From Thioclava indica (GTDB taxonomy: Bacteria > Pseudomonadota > Alphaproteobacteria > Rhodobacterales > Rhodobacteraceae): a stretch of DNA of 64,000 nt. Positions 25,670 to 34,597 of this stretch are shown here, piece by piece (positions within the stretch are counted from its first letter, which is position 1; each line of letters opens with the position of its first letter). The notes below the pieces were generated by a model. That model searched no databases. It was given only the letters and a program-made list of their open reading frames with translations, and was not told the DNA's origin. The stretch spans positions 1 through 64,000 of the forward strand of contig NZ_AUNB01000062.1 in assembly GCF_000714545.1 (NCBI RefSeq), read 5' to 3'. The translations under genes and the position numbers were made by a program.

Positions 25670-27394
25670 ATGGCCAAAGACCATCCATCGCGCGAAATCG
25701 CAGATGCCCTGAAGGAGAGCTTTTGGGCACTTGTCGGCGTGGCTTTGTTCAGCGCCACGATCAACTTTCTGATGCTCACCGGCCCGCTGTTTATGTTGCA
25801 GGTCTATGATCGGGTGCTTGGCAGTCGCTCGACCAGCACGTTGATCGTGCTGTTTGGTATGGTTGTCTTTGTCTTTATCACGATGGGAATCCTGGATTTT
25901 TCACGCGGTCGGGTGCTGGCGCGCATCGGCGCGCATTTGCATGACCGCCTGGATGCGCGGGTATTTCGCGCGGTCTTGCGCCAAGCCGAATTTCCCGCTG
26001 CGCGCGCGAGATCAAGCTCTGCACAACGCGATCTCGCACAGATACAAGGGCTGTTTTCCACCCCGGCCTTCAGCGCGGTTTTCGACCTTCCTTGGGCGCC
26101 AATCTATTTGAGCGTGTTGTTTCTGTTTCACCCGCTGATGGGATGGCTTGCTATAGCCAGCACGGTGCTGATTCTGGCTTTGGCGGTTGCAAACCAGATG
26201 CTGACCAAACGCAGTCAAAACGAGGCGCTGCTCGCCATGGATGAGGCCGAAATGCGCGGCGCCTCTATGCGCAAAGAGATTGAGACCCTACTGGGCTTGG
26301 GGATGCGCCAGAATATGATGCGGCGTCGCACTGACGCGAATGAGCGTGCGCTCGACGCGCGCATGCATGCCTCTGATCTGGGGGGTGGCATCACGGCGAT
26401 AACCAAGGCGTTTCGCATCTTGTTGCAGTCCACGATGTTGGCACTGGGCGCGTGGTTGGTGCTGCAAAATGCGCTATCGGCGGGGGCGATGATAGCGGGG
26501 TCAATTCTGCTGGGGCGCTCGCTGGGGCCAGTTGAACAGACCGTGGCACAATGGCCGCAAATTCAGCGGGCGTGGAGTGCGCGCAAATCATTGACCGCAT
26601 TGCTCACCGCATTGCCAGAGCGACAAAAACCGATGGATCTGCCCGCCCCCCAAGCCCGCATCGCCCTGAACAATCTGGCTGTGGTGCCACCCGGCGGGCG
26701 CGTCCCGACATTGCAAGGCATCCGGCTAACGGCAAAAGCGGGCGATGCGATCGCCGTGATTGGCCCCTCCGCATCCGGGAAATCCACACTGGCGCGCGCG
26801 CTTGTGGGCCTATGGGCCCCGGCGCAGGGCGATATCCGGCTGGATGGGGCCGAATTGAAGCAATACGACCCCGATCAGCTTGGGACATATCTTGGATATC
26901 TGCCGCAAGATATCGTCCTTTTCGACGGGACAATCGCAGAGAATATCGCGCGATTTTCAAACCAAGCCGACCCGCAAGCCATTGTGATTGCAGCACAAGC
27001 GGCGGCGGCCCACGATCTGATTTTGGGGCTGCCCGATGGCTATGACACCCGCGTCACCGATGGCGGTAAGGAACTGTCGGGCGGGCAACGTCAACGCATC
27101 GGGCTGGCGCGTGCGTTTTACGGCGATCCCATCATTCTGGTCTTGGATGAACCCAATTCTGCGCTGGACGACGAAGGGATTCACGCCCTCAACCAAGCCA
27201 TCGCGACTGCGCGCCAATTGGGAAAAATCACCTTTGTTATGTCACATCGCCGCTCTGCATTGGCGCATTGTAATCTGGTTTTGATGATTGATAGCGGCCA
27301 TATGCGCGCCTTCGGGCCGCGCGACGAAGTGCTCGTGAAACTGATGAACGCCGCCAGCCCTGCCGTTGAGGCACGAAAGAGGGCGCAAGCATGA
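25670..27394 (+). CDS. Type I secretion system ABC permease/ATPase
   Basis: A 574-residue half-transporter of the PrtD/LipB group. The N-terminal exporter membrane domain starts 'LKESFWALVGVALFSATINF' with 'GPLFMLQVYDRVLGSRSTST'. The C-terminal ATPase has Walker A 'GPSASGKST', signature 'ELSGGQRQRIGLARA' and Walker B 'IILVLDEPNSALDD'. No C39 peptidase domain is present. I prefer the ATG at 25670; 25613 is also open. The HlyD-type adaptor overlaps its end by four bases. No RTX-type substrate is adjacent, so the exported protein must be encoded elsewhere. Confidence 0.88.
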   Translation: MAKDHPSREIADALKESFWALVGVALFSATINFLMLTGPLFMLQVYDRVLGSRSTSTLIVLFGMVVFVFITMGILDFSRGRVLARIGAHLHDRLDARVFRAVLRQAEFPAARARSSSAQRDLAQIQGLFSTPAFSAVFDLPWAPIYLSVLFLFHPLMGWLAIASTVLILALAVANQMLTKRSQNEALLAMDEAEMRGASMRKEIETLLGLGMRQNMMRRRTDANERALDARMHASDLGGGITAITKAFRILLQSTMLALGAWLVLQNALSAGAMIAGSILLGRSLGPVEQTVAQWPQIQRAWSARKSLTALLTALPERQKPMDLPAPQARIALNNLAVVPPGGRVPTLQGIRLTAKAGDAIAVIGPSASGKSTLARALVGLWAPAQGDIRLDGAELKQYDPDQLGTYLGYLPQDIVLFDGTIAENIARFSNQADPQAIVIAAQAAAAHDLILGLPDGYDTRVTDGGKELSGGQRQRIGLARAFYGDPIILVLDEPNSALDDEGIHALNQAIATARQLGKITFVMSHRRSALAHCNLVLMIDSGHMRAFGPRDEVLVKLMNAASPAVEARKRAQA

Positions 27395-28686
27395 CAGGCC
27401 GCTGGTCTCCTGCAAATTTTCTCATGCTCGGAATTCTGACCTGGGCGATCGGGCTTGGCGGTGCGCTATGGTGGGCGATCGTAACAGATATTAACGGCGC
27501 GGTTATCACCACCGGGCGCATCGCCCTAAATGCGCATACTCAAATTCTGCAGCATCCTGACGGCGGGCTGGTCGATGAAATCAACGTGCAAGCAGGTGAT
27601 CACGTTGAGGCAGGCGCGCCCCTGATCCGCCTTGATGGCACAGAGCTAGAGGCCCAGCGCAGCTTGCTACGCAATGACCTTTACAGCACGCTGGCCCAGA
27701 TTGATCTGCGACGTGCCGAGCTGAACGAGCATTCGACCTTGATCTATCTACCCGAGCTGCTGAAAGTCGCAGATGAAAGCCGCGTTATTTCGCGCATGCT
27801 CAGGGCAGAGCGCCACCAATTGACGACACGGCGCGAAACGCTGAAAAAGACGCGGGCGCAATGGCGCGAACGCAAGATCCAGACCGAGGCGCTTATCGAC
27901 GGATACGCCCACCAGCTTAACGCGCGAAAGCGCCAAGTTAATCTTATTTCGCAAGAGCTTAGCGATCAAATGTCTCTTTATGATCGCGGCTTGACGCAAG
28001 CATCGCGCGTTCTGGCCCTACGCCGCGAACTTGCCAATCTTGAGGGGAGCATCGGCGAAATAGAGGCTGCGACAGCCAAAGCCAACAGCCTGATCGCGGA
28101 GTATGAGATCCAGAGACTGCACGACGAATCCGTGCGCCATCAGGAAATAAACGAAGAGATCCGCGCCTTTGAACAGACCGAAAATCAGCTCCGTGAAAAG
28201 CTGCGCCTGATCAACACGAAACTGGGGCGTTTGGTCTTACGCGCGCCCATGGCCGGACGTGTGCTATCGCTTGATGTTCACACGATCGGCGGAGTCGTCG
28301 CCCCCGGGCGCGAAGTGATTTCCATCGTGCCGCAAGGCCAAGCGCTGCAATTTGAAGTCAGACTCGATCCGCGTAAAATTGACCGGATTCAGCCCGGTTC
28401 ATCCGCGGCCGTGACATTTCCAAATTTCAACACACGCACCACGCCCAGCTTTAGCGCGCTTGTCCGCAGCATCTCGGCCGACACGATGAACGATGCGCAA
28501 ACCGGCGCGCATTACTACACTGCCGAGCTGGAGCTGACGCCGCAAAGCAGCGCGGCACTACAATCGTTAGGCCCCAAACCCGGCATGCCATTCGACGCCT
28601 TTATTGCCACAGGATCGCGCCCCCTCGCCTCGATCTTGATCAAACCATTTACCGATTATTTTTCCCGAGCGATGCGCGACGATTGA
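27391..28686 (+). CDS. HlyD-family periplasmic adaptor of the type I system
   Basis: A 431-residue membrane-fusion protein. One transmembrane helix lies near residues 10-35, followed by a split lipoyl/biotinyl-like half motif ('TQILQHPDGGLVDEINVQAG'). A long coiled coil spans about residues 90-270, and a beta-barrel C-terminal half contains 'LVLRAPMAGRVLSLDVHTIG'. It bridges the ABC exporter to an outer-membrane channel. Its ATG overlaps the ABC gene stop (ATGA). No TolC-like gene follows; instead a Wza-like lipoprotein gene lies 104 bases downstream. Confidence 0.9.
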   Translation: MTGRWSPANFLMLGILTWAIGLGGALWWAIVTDINGAVITTGRIALNAHTQILQHPDGGLVDEINVQAGDHVEAGAPLIRLDGTELEAQRSLLRNDLYSTLAQIDLRRAELNEHSTLIYLPELLKVADESRVISRMLRAERHQLTTRRETLKKTRAQWRERKIQTEALIDGYAHQLNARKRQVNLISQELSDQMSLYDRGLTQASRVLALRRELANLEGSIGEIEAATAKANSLIAEYEIQRLHDESVRHQEINEEIRAFEQTENQLREKLRLINTKLGRLVLRAPMAGRVLSLDVHTIGGVVAPGREVISIVPQGQALQFEVRLDPRKIDRIQPGSSAAVTFPNFNTRTTPSFSALVRSISADTMNDAQTGAHYYTAELELTPQSSAALQSLGPKPGMPFDAFIATGSRPLASILIKPFTDYFSRAMRDD

Positions 28687-28790
28687 ACCGGGCCAAAATG
28701 CGTCTCAGAAGATTGTTTTGCTATGTGCCTTGCAGCAAAAAAAAGCTAAAAAGTCTGCGCAGCCGAGAGATCTCGGGGGAGTCATAGAAT

Positions 28791-29903
28791 TTGCATCAAA
28801 TATTTCTTAAGACCGTTTTAGCTTTGTCCTGCGTTATCGCGTTGAGTGCGTGCTCTCTGCCCCGTGGCATCGGCATGACAAATGAGATCATTGGACGTGA
28901 CCAAAGCGAAAATGCCGATGCCCCCTTTGAGGTCGTTCGGGTGCAGCGCGACAACGTCAAATTCCTGGATTCCTGGCCCGCAACAGGTTGGACAGGAACG
29001 TATAATTGGCTTCGCACCAGCCGTGGTTCCAATGCGCCTGTGATCAGCACCGGGGATATGGTGAGCCTGCAAATCTGGGACAATAGCGAGAACTCGCTGC
29101 TGACTGGCACGACGCAAAAAGAGGTCTCGATCAACAAAGTCCGCGTGTCACCGGATGGCACAATCTTTGTTCCCTATGCCGGCGATATTTTGATTCGCGG
29201 CATGTCCCCGACCTCTGCGCGCCGCAAAATCGCGTCTGCCTTGCAGCCGTTTATCGCCTCGGCGCAGGTCCAGTTAAGCTATGAACCGGGCCAGGAAAGC
29301 TCGGTCGATCTTGTGTCTGGGGTGGCCAAGCCCGGCACTTATCCGCTGCCCAATCGCAACAGCACGATCTTGTCCGCGATCGCGCAAGGCGGCGGCGTTT
29401 CGGCCAACCTCAAGAACCCGCTTGTGCGGCTGATGCGCGGCGGCAAGACCTATGACATCCGCGCCGACAAGCTGTTTTCGGATGCGTCCTACAACACGGT
29501 TTTGCGCGGTGGCGACAAGGTCGTCGTGCAAGAAGACCAACGCTATTTCACGGCCTTCGGGGCCAGCGGCACGGAAAATCTGATCCACTTTGAGCAAGAA
29601 AAGATCACCGCGCTCGAGGCGATGTCGCTGATCGGCGGGCTGGACGACACGCGGGCAAATCCCAAGGGCGTTCTGGTCTTGCGGGAATATAGCGCCAAGC
29701 AGGTGCGCACCGATGGCTCTGGTCCGTCACAGCGCGATGTCGCGTTCGTCTTTGATGTGACCAGTGGCGAGGGCTTGTTCGCCGCGCGCAAATTCCAAAT
29801 CAACCCCAAAGATACGGTCATCGTCACCGAATCGCCGGTGGTCAGCGTGCGCACGGTCTTTGGCCTGCTCAATACTTTGTTGGTGACGGGGAACCGGCTG
29901 TAG
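28791..29903 (+). CDS. Wza-like polysaccharide export lipoprotein
   Basis: A 370-residue protein with a lipoprotein signal ending in the lipobox LSAC (Cys at about residue 21). A Poly_export domain follows ('ISTGDMVSLQIWDNSE', 'VSPDGTIFVPYAGDILIRGM') and then SLBB-like repeats ('VSGVAKPGTYPLPNRNSTIL'). Such proteins form the outer-membrane channel for capsule or exopolysaccharide. The start appears to be TTG at 28791 behind GGGGGAG. No Wzc, Wzx or glycosyltransferase genes are adjacent. Its location behind a type I ABC/HlyD pair makes co-transcription possible, and a strong terminator follows. Confidence 0.85.
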   Translation: MHQIFLKTVLALSCVIALSACSLPRGIGMTNEIIGRDQSENADAPFEVVRVQRDNVKFLDSWPATGWTGTYNWLRTSRGSNAPVISTGDMVSLQIWDNSENSLLTGTTQKEVSINKVRVSPDGTIFVPYAGDILIRGMSPTSARRKIASALQPFIASAQVQLSYEPGQESSVDLVSGVAKPGTYPLPNRNSTILSAIAQGGGVSANLKNPLVRLMRGGKTYDIRADKLFSDASYNTVLRGGDKVVVQEDQRYFTAFGASGTENLIHFEQEKITALEAMSLIGGLDDTRANPKGVLVLREYSAKQVRTDGSGPSQRDVAFVFDVTSGEGLFAARKFQINPKDTVIVTESPVVSVRTVFGLLNTLLVTGNRL

Positions 29904-29938
29904 GCCGGATCGACGCCGTCTGGCTTAGAAATGCAAAA

Positions 29939-29973
29939 CGCGCCCGTCATGGTTTTGACGGGCGCGCTTTTTT
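29939..29973 (+). terminator. Rho-independent terminator
   Basis: An 11-base perfect stem (CGCGCCCGTCA with TGACGGGCGCG) with loop TGGTTT is followed by C and six T. It ends the transcript of the Wza-like gene and also lies just downstream of the convergent kinase gene. Confidence 0.92.
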
Positions 29974-29991
29974 CAAAACCGCTGGCGGGTG

Positions 29992-30978
29992 TCAGATCAC
30001 ACCATGCTCGGCGAAAAGTTTTTTGACATCGACCTCGGGACGCGCGCCATAATGGCCGATGACTTCAGCCGCCGCGATGCAGCCCATGCGACCCGCCGTC
30101 TCAAGGCTTTGCCCCATTGCGTAGCCATACAGGAAGCCAGCCGCGAATTGATCGCCCGCCCCCGTGGCATCCACCGGCACCACGCGCTTGACAGGCACTT
30201 CCACGCGCTCATCACCGCGCATCACCACCACGTCAGACCCCGATCGCGTGCACACCACCAACTCGCACTCAAGCGCCGCCTGCTTCAGGGCCGAATCAAG
30301 ATCGGTCTGATAAAGCGACTGCCACTCGTGCTCGTTGCCGATCACATAATCCATCTGTTCGGCCACCAACCTGCGAAAATCGCCGCGGTGACGTTCCACA
30401 CAGAACGGGTCCGACAGCGCGATCCCTGCCTTACCGCCGCCGCGATGGCACCCCTGAGCCGCCTTGAGGAACGCCGCCTTGCCGTGATCCTTGTCAAAAA
30501 GATACCCTTCGAGAAACAGGATCGCTGTGTTTTCCACGACGTCGAGGCTGACATCTTCGGTCGAAACCTCGGCGGAAATCCCGAGATAGGTGTTCATCGA
30601 GCGCTCGCCGTCGGGCGTCACAAAGATCATCGAGCGCGAGCTGGGCAATTCGCCTTCCTCGACGGGGACGTTCGGAAAATCCGTGCCCTCGCCATGCAGC
30701 GCGGTCTCGTAAAACCGGCCAAGTGCGTCGTCGCGAACCCGACCGATAAAGGCGGTTTGTAGCCCAAGATTTCCCAGCCCCGCGATGGTATTGCCAACCG
30801 AGCCGCCGGGGGCCTGCGTGCGCTCTTTCATCGCCGCATACAGCGTTTCAGCACGCTCGCGCTCAATCAGCTGCATGATACCTTTTTCGATGCCCATATG
30901 GGCCAGAAAGCTGTCATCGCATTGCGCGATCACATCGACCACGGCATTGCCGATACCGACGACTTGATAGGATGTCAC
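29992..30978 (-). CDS. PfkB-family carbohydrate/adenosine-type kinase
   Basis: A 328-residue ribokinase-fold kinase. 'GGSVGNTIAGLGNLGLQTAF' is the first PfkB signature and 'VPVDATGAGDQFAAGFLYG' the second, with the catalytic Asp and anion hole. The overall pattern ('VVGIGNAVVDVIAQCDDSFL') resembles the adenosine kinase branch found in alphaproteobacteria, but the substrate cannot be fixed from sequence. The start is GTG at 30978, with AGGAG eight bases upstream. It overlaps the nth stop in GTGA, so the two genes are translationally coupled. Confidence 0.85.
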   Translation of the reverse strand: MTSYQVVGIGNAVVDVIAQCDDSFLAHMGIEKGIMQLIERERAETLYAAMKERTQAPGGSVGNTIAGLGNLGLQTAFIGRVRDDALGRFYETALHGEGTDFPNVPVEEGELPSSRSMIFVTPDGERSMNTYLGISAEVSTEDVSLDVVENTAILFLEGYLFDKDHGKAAFLKAAQGCHRGGGKAGIALSDPFCVERHRGDFRRLVAEQMDYVIGNEHEWQSLYQTDLDSALKQAALECELVVCTRSGSDVVVMRGDERVEVPVKRVVPVDATGAGDQFAAGFLYGYAMGQSLETAGRMGCIAAAEVIGHYGARPEVDVKKLFAEHGVI

Positions 30979-31619
30979 AGAGTTTTCTCCTCGAACTGGC
31001 ACAGATCCCGGATCGGACAGGCGCCACATTTGGGTTTGCGTGCCACGCAGATATAGCGCCCATGCAGGATCAACCAGTGATGCGCATGACGTTGATATTC
31101 CACGGGGACATTGTCTTCGATTGCGCGCTCGACGGCGTCAACGTCTTTGCCCGGACAGATGCCGCTGCGATTGCCAACGCGGAAAATATGCGTGTCGACC
31201 GCCTGCGCAGGATGGCCAAACCACATATTGAGCACAACATTAGCCGTCTTGCGCCCCACACCGGGAAGCGATTGCAGCGCCGCGCGCGAGGACGGCACCT
31301 CGCTGTTGTATTGATCGACCAGTATCTGGCTTAGCTTGATGACATTCTTGGCTTTTTGACGAAACAGGCCGATGGTTTTGATATGCTCGGTCACGCCCTC
31401 AAGGCCAAGTGCAAGCATCTTTTCCGGCGTGTCCGCGCGCGCAAAAAGCCCCCGCGTTGCCTTGTTCACCCCCGCATCCGTCGCCTGCGCCGACAGCGCA
31501 ACCGCAACCACCAGCGTGTAGGCGTTCACATGCTCTAGTTCCCCCTTGGGATGGGGTTCTGAGGCCTCAAACCGGGCGAAGACCTCTTTCATATGAGCGT
31601 AGTCGAATTGCTTGATCAT
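30975..31619 (-). CDS. nth: Endonuclease III
   Basis: A 214-residue base-excision repair glycosylase/lyase for oxidised pyrimidines. The helix-hairpin-helix 'LQSLPGVGRKTANVVLNM' carries the catalytic Lys, 'VDTHIFRV' the catalytic Asp, and the [4Fe-4S] ligands are in 'CVARKPKCGACPIRDLC' (C-x6-C-x2-C-x5-C). Size is the same as E. coli Nth (211). The start at 31619 has AGAGGGG just upstream. It is followed by the PfkB-like kinase gene with overlap. Confidence 0.96.
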   Translation of the reverse strand: MIKQFDYAHMKEVFARFEASEPHPKGELEHVNAYTLVVAVALSAQATDAGVNKATRGLFARADTPEKMLALGLEGVTEHIKTIGLFRQKAKNVIKLSQILVDQYNSEVPSSRAALQSLPGVGRKTANVVLNMWFGHPAQAVDTHIFRVGNRSGICPGKDVDAVERAIEDNVPVEYQRHAHHWLILHGRYICVARKPKCGACPIRDLCQFEEKTL

Positions 31620-31787
31620 GCCCCTCTAATGCCTTTGAGCGCGCGCAAGGGCAAGTGTGGCGCGAAAGCTCTCGGTATTTTGCGCAAATTGGAAACAAAT
31701 TCGGCCCGCCTGTTGCTTGGGAATTAACCCGCTATTTGCCGATATGGCGCAAAACTGGCGAGGAAGGGACGTCAGAAAGGGGTTGAA

Positions 31788-32732
31788 ATGGAATTCGGAT
31801 ATCCTGTGGGCAGCGTCGCGCATGACACGGCGACCAATAGCTGGCGGCTTGCGCCGGATTTCGACCATGCAACCGATTTATGGCAGGTCGCGCCAGCCGC
31901 TAAGGCTGAGGGAGTGTGTGTTGCGCTTTATGACCCGGCAGGACGGGTCGTTTCACAAGGGGCCTTTAGTGCCGATTTACCCCTTTTTCTCAAGGGGCCT
32001 GAAACGGCAATCCGTCTTGATCGCGTGGAAATTGACGGCGAGCTGGTGCTGCTTGTTCCCTCTGCGCCGCTTGAGCCAGGGCATCGGTATGGTGTGTCAT
32101 ACCCCGAGTGGCAAGCCGGAGCCTCTGCCACGCCCGAAGAAATCGCCACCCTGCCCGCGCTTGGCGGCGGCACGTTGATCGCCACGAATGAAGGCGAAAT
32201 ACCCATCGACTGGCTGCGACCGGGCGACAAGGTGCTGACGCGCGACAATGGCTATCAACCGCTTTTATGGCTGGGTCAGCATATCGTGCCAAAGCGCGCC
32301 CCGAATGAGCTACGCCCTCTCACGCTGGACCCCGGTCAATTTGGTAAGGATCAGCCCACACAACAGCTGGTCATAACGCCCCGATGCCCGGTGCTTCTGG
32401 CCGGGGCCGAGCTTGATTTGTGGTTTGGCGAAAGCGAGATGTTTGCACACGCCAGTGATTTGATTGACGCCCCACCCCGCGCGCCGGGCCGACAGGCGGT
32501 TTATACACTGCTTTTTGATGCCCCTGAAATCGTTCTGGCAGGCGGGTTATGGGTGGGAACCGTGCATGCCGAGGCCGCCTATCTATCGTTGCTTCCAACA
32601 GGGATGCGCGCCATCGTCGCCCCCTATTTGCTAGGCCTGCATCTACAGCCCGCACGGGCATATCTTGCACAGTGGGAAGTAGAGATGTTCACACGCGAAA
32701 GCGTCAAAAAGAAAGGCACGATGGCCGCTTGA
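31788..32732 (+). CDS. Hint-domain protein with a degenerate active site
   Basis: A 314-residue protein with a ~120-residue N-terminal region of unknown fold and a Hint (hedgehog/intein) domain from about residue 122. The block 'TLIATNEGEIPIDWLRPGDK' with 'VLTRDNGYQPLLWLG' is the typical Rhodobacterales Hint_2 start. In active Hint domains a Cys precedes this block (C-F/T-x-G-T); here the equivalent sequence is 'ALGGGT', so the nucleophile is missing. 'LVITPRCPVLL' and 'VLAGGLWVGTVH' follow. A clear AAAGGGG precedes the ATG. Such proteins are often surface or secreted factors; autoprocessing looks unlikely in this copy. Confidence 0.75.
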   Translation: MEFGYPVGSVAHDTATNSWRLAPDFDHATDLWQVAPAAKAEGVCVALYDPAGRVVSQGAFSADLPLFLKGPETAIRLDRVEIDGELVLLVPSAPLEPGHRYGVSYPEWQAGASATPEEIATLPALGGGTLIATNEGEIPIDWLRPGDKVLTRDNGYQPLLWLGQHIVPKRAPNELRPLTLDPGQFGKDQPTQQLVITPRCPVLLAGAELDLWFGESEMFAHASDLIDAPPRAPGRQAVYTLLFDAPEIVLAGGLWVGTVHAEAAYLSLLPTGMRAIVAPYLLGLHLQPARAYLAQWEVEMFTRESVKKKGTMAA

Positions 32733-32802
32733 ATGCGCAGCTTTCGGGTCGCGGGATTGGGGCGCACGGGCTAAGCTGGCGGGCAATAGAGAGGGCTCGC
32801 CA

Positions 32803-33660
32803 ATGACCGATCAAACCGCGCTTGACGACCAGTATCACTACCGCCTGATTGCGCGTGCTTTGCGCGAGATTGATGCGGCAGAAGAAGCGGGCGAAATGCT
32901 ATCTTTGCAGGTTTTGGCGGATCGCCTTGCGATGAGCCCTGCGCATTTCCAGCGCCTGTTCTCGGCTTGGGTTGGGGTCTCTCCCAAGCGCTATCAGCAG
33001 TATCTGCGCCTTGATTTGGCGCGCGATTTGCTGGCGGCGCGTCAGCCGCTGGATGCGGTGGCGGATCGCGCCGGTCTGTCAGGCACGGGGCGGCTTCACG
33101 ATCTTATTTTGCGGTGGGAGGCGATGACACCGGGGGAATTCGCGCGCGCAGGGGCGGATGTAAAAATCCACTGGGGAAGGTTTGACAGTGCCTTCGGCCC
33201 GCTTATCGCGATGGGTACCTCGCACGGCCTATGCGGCATGGGATTTTGCGCCGAGATGGGCGAGAGCGAAGCATTCGACGACCTCGCCCGACGTTGGCCC
33301 GCGGCCCATTTCGTGCATGACCCAGCGCCATTGCAAGCATGGGTCAACGCGGCACTGACCGGTAAGGGCGAGGCGCGCATGACGCTGATCGGCGCACCGT
33401 TTCAGATAAAGGTTTGGGAGGCGCTTTTGGCGATCCCCTCGGGCCATGTCACCACCTATTCCGACATCGCCGCCGTGATCGGGCACCCGAAAGCGACCCG
33501 CGCGGTGGGCACAGCCGTGGGCCGCAACCCGATTTCCTATCTCATCCCGTGCCATCGCGCGTTGCGCAAATCCGGGGGCTTGGGGGGCTATCACTGGGGG
33601 CTGGGCGTCAAGCGCGCAATGCTTGGCTGGGAGGCCGCGCGCGCCGACGCTGCTGAGTAA
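32803..33660 (+). CDS. AraC-type HTH fused to methylated-DNA-cysteine methyltransferase (Ada-like)
   Basis: A 285-residue protein. Residues 12-110 form an AraC-like helix-turn-helix ('LQVLADRLAMSPAHFQRLFS'), and residues 120-280 form an O6-alkylguanine transferase with the acceptor Cys in 'SYLIPCHRALRKSGGLGGY'. The N-terminal zinc-binding methylphosphotriester domain of E. coli Ada is absent. It should repair O6-alkylguanine, while its regulatory trigger is unclear. The RBS is GAGAGGG. No alkA or alkB is adjacent. Confidence 0.9.
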   Translation: MTDQTALDDQYHYRLIARALREIDAAEEAGEMLSLQVLADRLAMSPAHFQRLFSAWVGVSPKRYQQYLRLDLARDLLAARQPLDAVADRAGLSGTGRLHDLILRWEAMTPGEFARAGADVKIHWGRFDSAFGPLIAMGTSHGLCGMGFCAEMGESEAFDDLARRWPAAHFVHDPAPLQAWVNAALTGKGEARMTLIGAPFQIKVWEALLAIPSGHVTTYSDIAAVIGHPKATRAVGTAVGRNPISYLIPCHRALRKSGGLGGYHWGLGVKRAMLGWEAARADAAE

Positions 33661-33819
33661 TCAGGGCATTGAAATATCGGCAGCGCCCAGCCGTTATCAC
33701 AACTGTGATGGGCGGAAATCTGCCCGCGTTGAAATGTCGATGGAACCCGCCTGCAATTTCTGCGTTAAAGTATCGTCAAGCCTCGCTTCATGGGGCGTAA
33801 GACAAGGCAGACGAGCAAC

Positions 33820-34500
33820 ATGACAACATATCTCAAGACCAAAACCATTCTGTTAAGCGCAGGCGCAGCAATCGCTTTGGCCGCCTGCGTGCCCAGCGGT
33901 TACCCTGAAGCAAACAATTACGATCAAAATCCGAACGTCAATCGCAATACGGGTGCGATCACCGGCGCATTGATTGGCGGCGCTATCGGCGCAACCAGAA
34001 AGGGCGACGAAAAGCTGACCAAGGCTGCGGCGGGTGCCGTCGTTGGCGGTCTTATTGGCGGTGCCATCGGCAATCAGATGGACCGGCAAGCGCAGGAATT
34101 GCGCCGCGATCTCACCACCAATGGCGTAAGCGTCGTGCGCTCGGGCAATCAGTTGATCGTGACGATGCCGCAAGACGTGCTGTTCGCGACTGACAGCTAC
34201 AACCTGCGCCCGGATCTGCAGCGCGATCTTTACACGCTTGCTGGCAGCCTCAACCGCTATCCCAACACCACCGTCGAGGTCGTCGGGCATACCGACAATA
34301 CAGGCGACGCGGCTTACAATATGAAGCTGTCGCGTGAGCGCGCGCGCTCGGTCGCGTCTGTTCTTGAAGCGGGCGGTGTACCCAATTCCCGCGTCATCAC
34401 CAGCGGGCGCGGTGAAAGCGATCCGATCGCATCCAACCTCACCGCAGAGGGGCGTCAGGCCAACCGTCGGGTCGAGTTTATCATTCGCCCCAACAACTGA
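33820..34500 (+). CDS. OmpA-family lipoprotein with glycine-zipper segment
   Basis: A 226-residue envelope protein. A lipoprotein signal (lipobox LAAC near residue 23) is followed by two glycine-zipper stretches ('GAITGALIGGAIGATRKG', 'GAVVGGLIGGAIGNQMDRQ'). A C-terminal OmpA domain then follows ('VVGHTDNTGDAAYNMKLSRE') with the peptidoglycan-binding Asp/Arg pattern in 'ANRRVEFIIRP'. It anchors the outer membrane to murein. The ATG at 33820 gives a proper signal sequence. A strong terminator follows. Confidence 0.9.
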   Translation: MTTYLKTKTILLSAGAAIALAACVPSGYPEANNYDQNPNVNRNTGAITGALIGGAIGATRKGDEKLTKAAAGAVVGGLIGGAIGNQMDRQAQELRRDLTTNGVSVVRSGNQLIVTMPQDVLFATDSYNLRPDLQRDLYTLAGSLNRYPNTTVEVVGHTDNTGDAAYNMKLSRERARSVASVLEAGGVPNSRVITSGRGESDPIASNLTAEGRQANRRVEFIIRPNN

Positions 34501-34522
34501 TCACGGCACAAGCGTTTGATAA

Positions 34523-34545
34523 GGCCGGGGAGACCCGGCCTTTTT
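34523..34545 (+). terminator. Rho-independent terminator
   Basis: GGCCGGG and CCCGGCC pair perfectly around GAGA and are followed by five T. It ends the OmpA-lipoprotein transcript and insulates the regulator gene downstream. Confidence 0.9.
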
Positions 34546-34566
34546 ACATTGTCTGGCCCGAGGCGC

Positions 34567-34583
34567 GGTCATATATCTTGACC
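34567..34583 (+). promoter_or_regulatory. Candidate auto-operator of the GntR regulator
   Basis: The 17-base dyad GGTCA-TATATCT-TGACC sits 14 bases before the ATG of the FadR/GntR gene, overlapping its presumed promoter or leader. Inverted repeats of this kind are typical operators of FCD-type GntR regulators, so autoregulation is likely. Confidence 0.45.
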
Positions 34584-34597
34584 AGTCGGGAGGAGCC

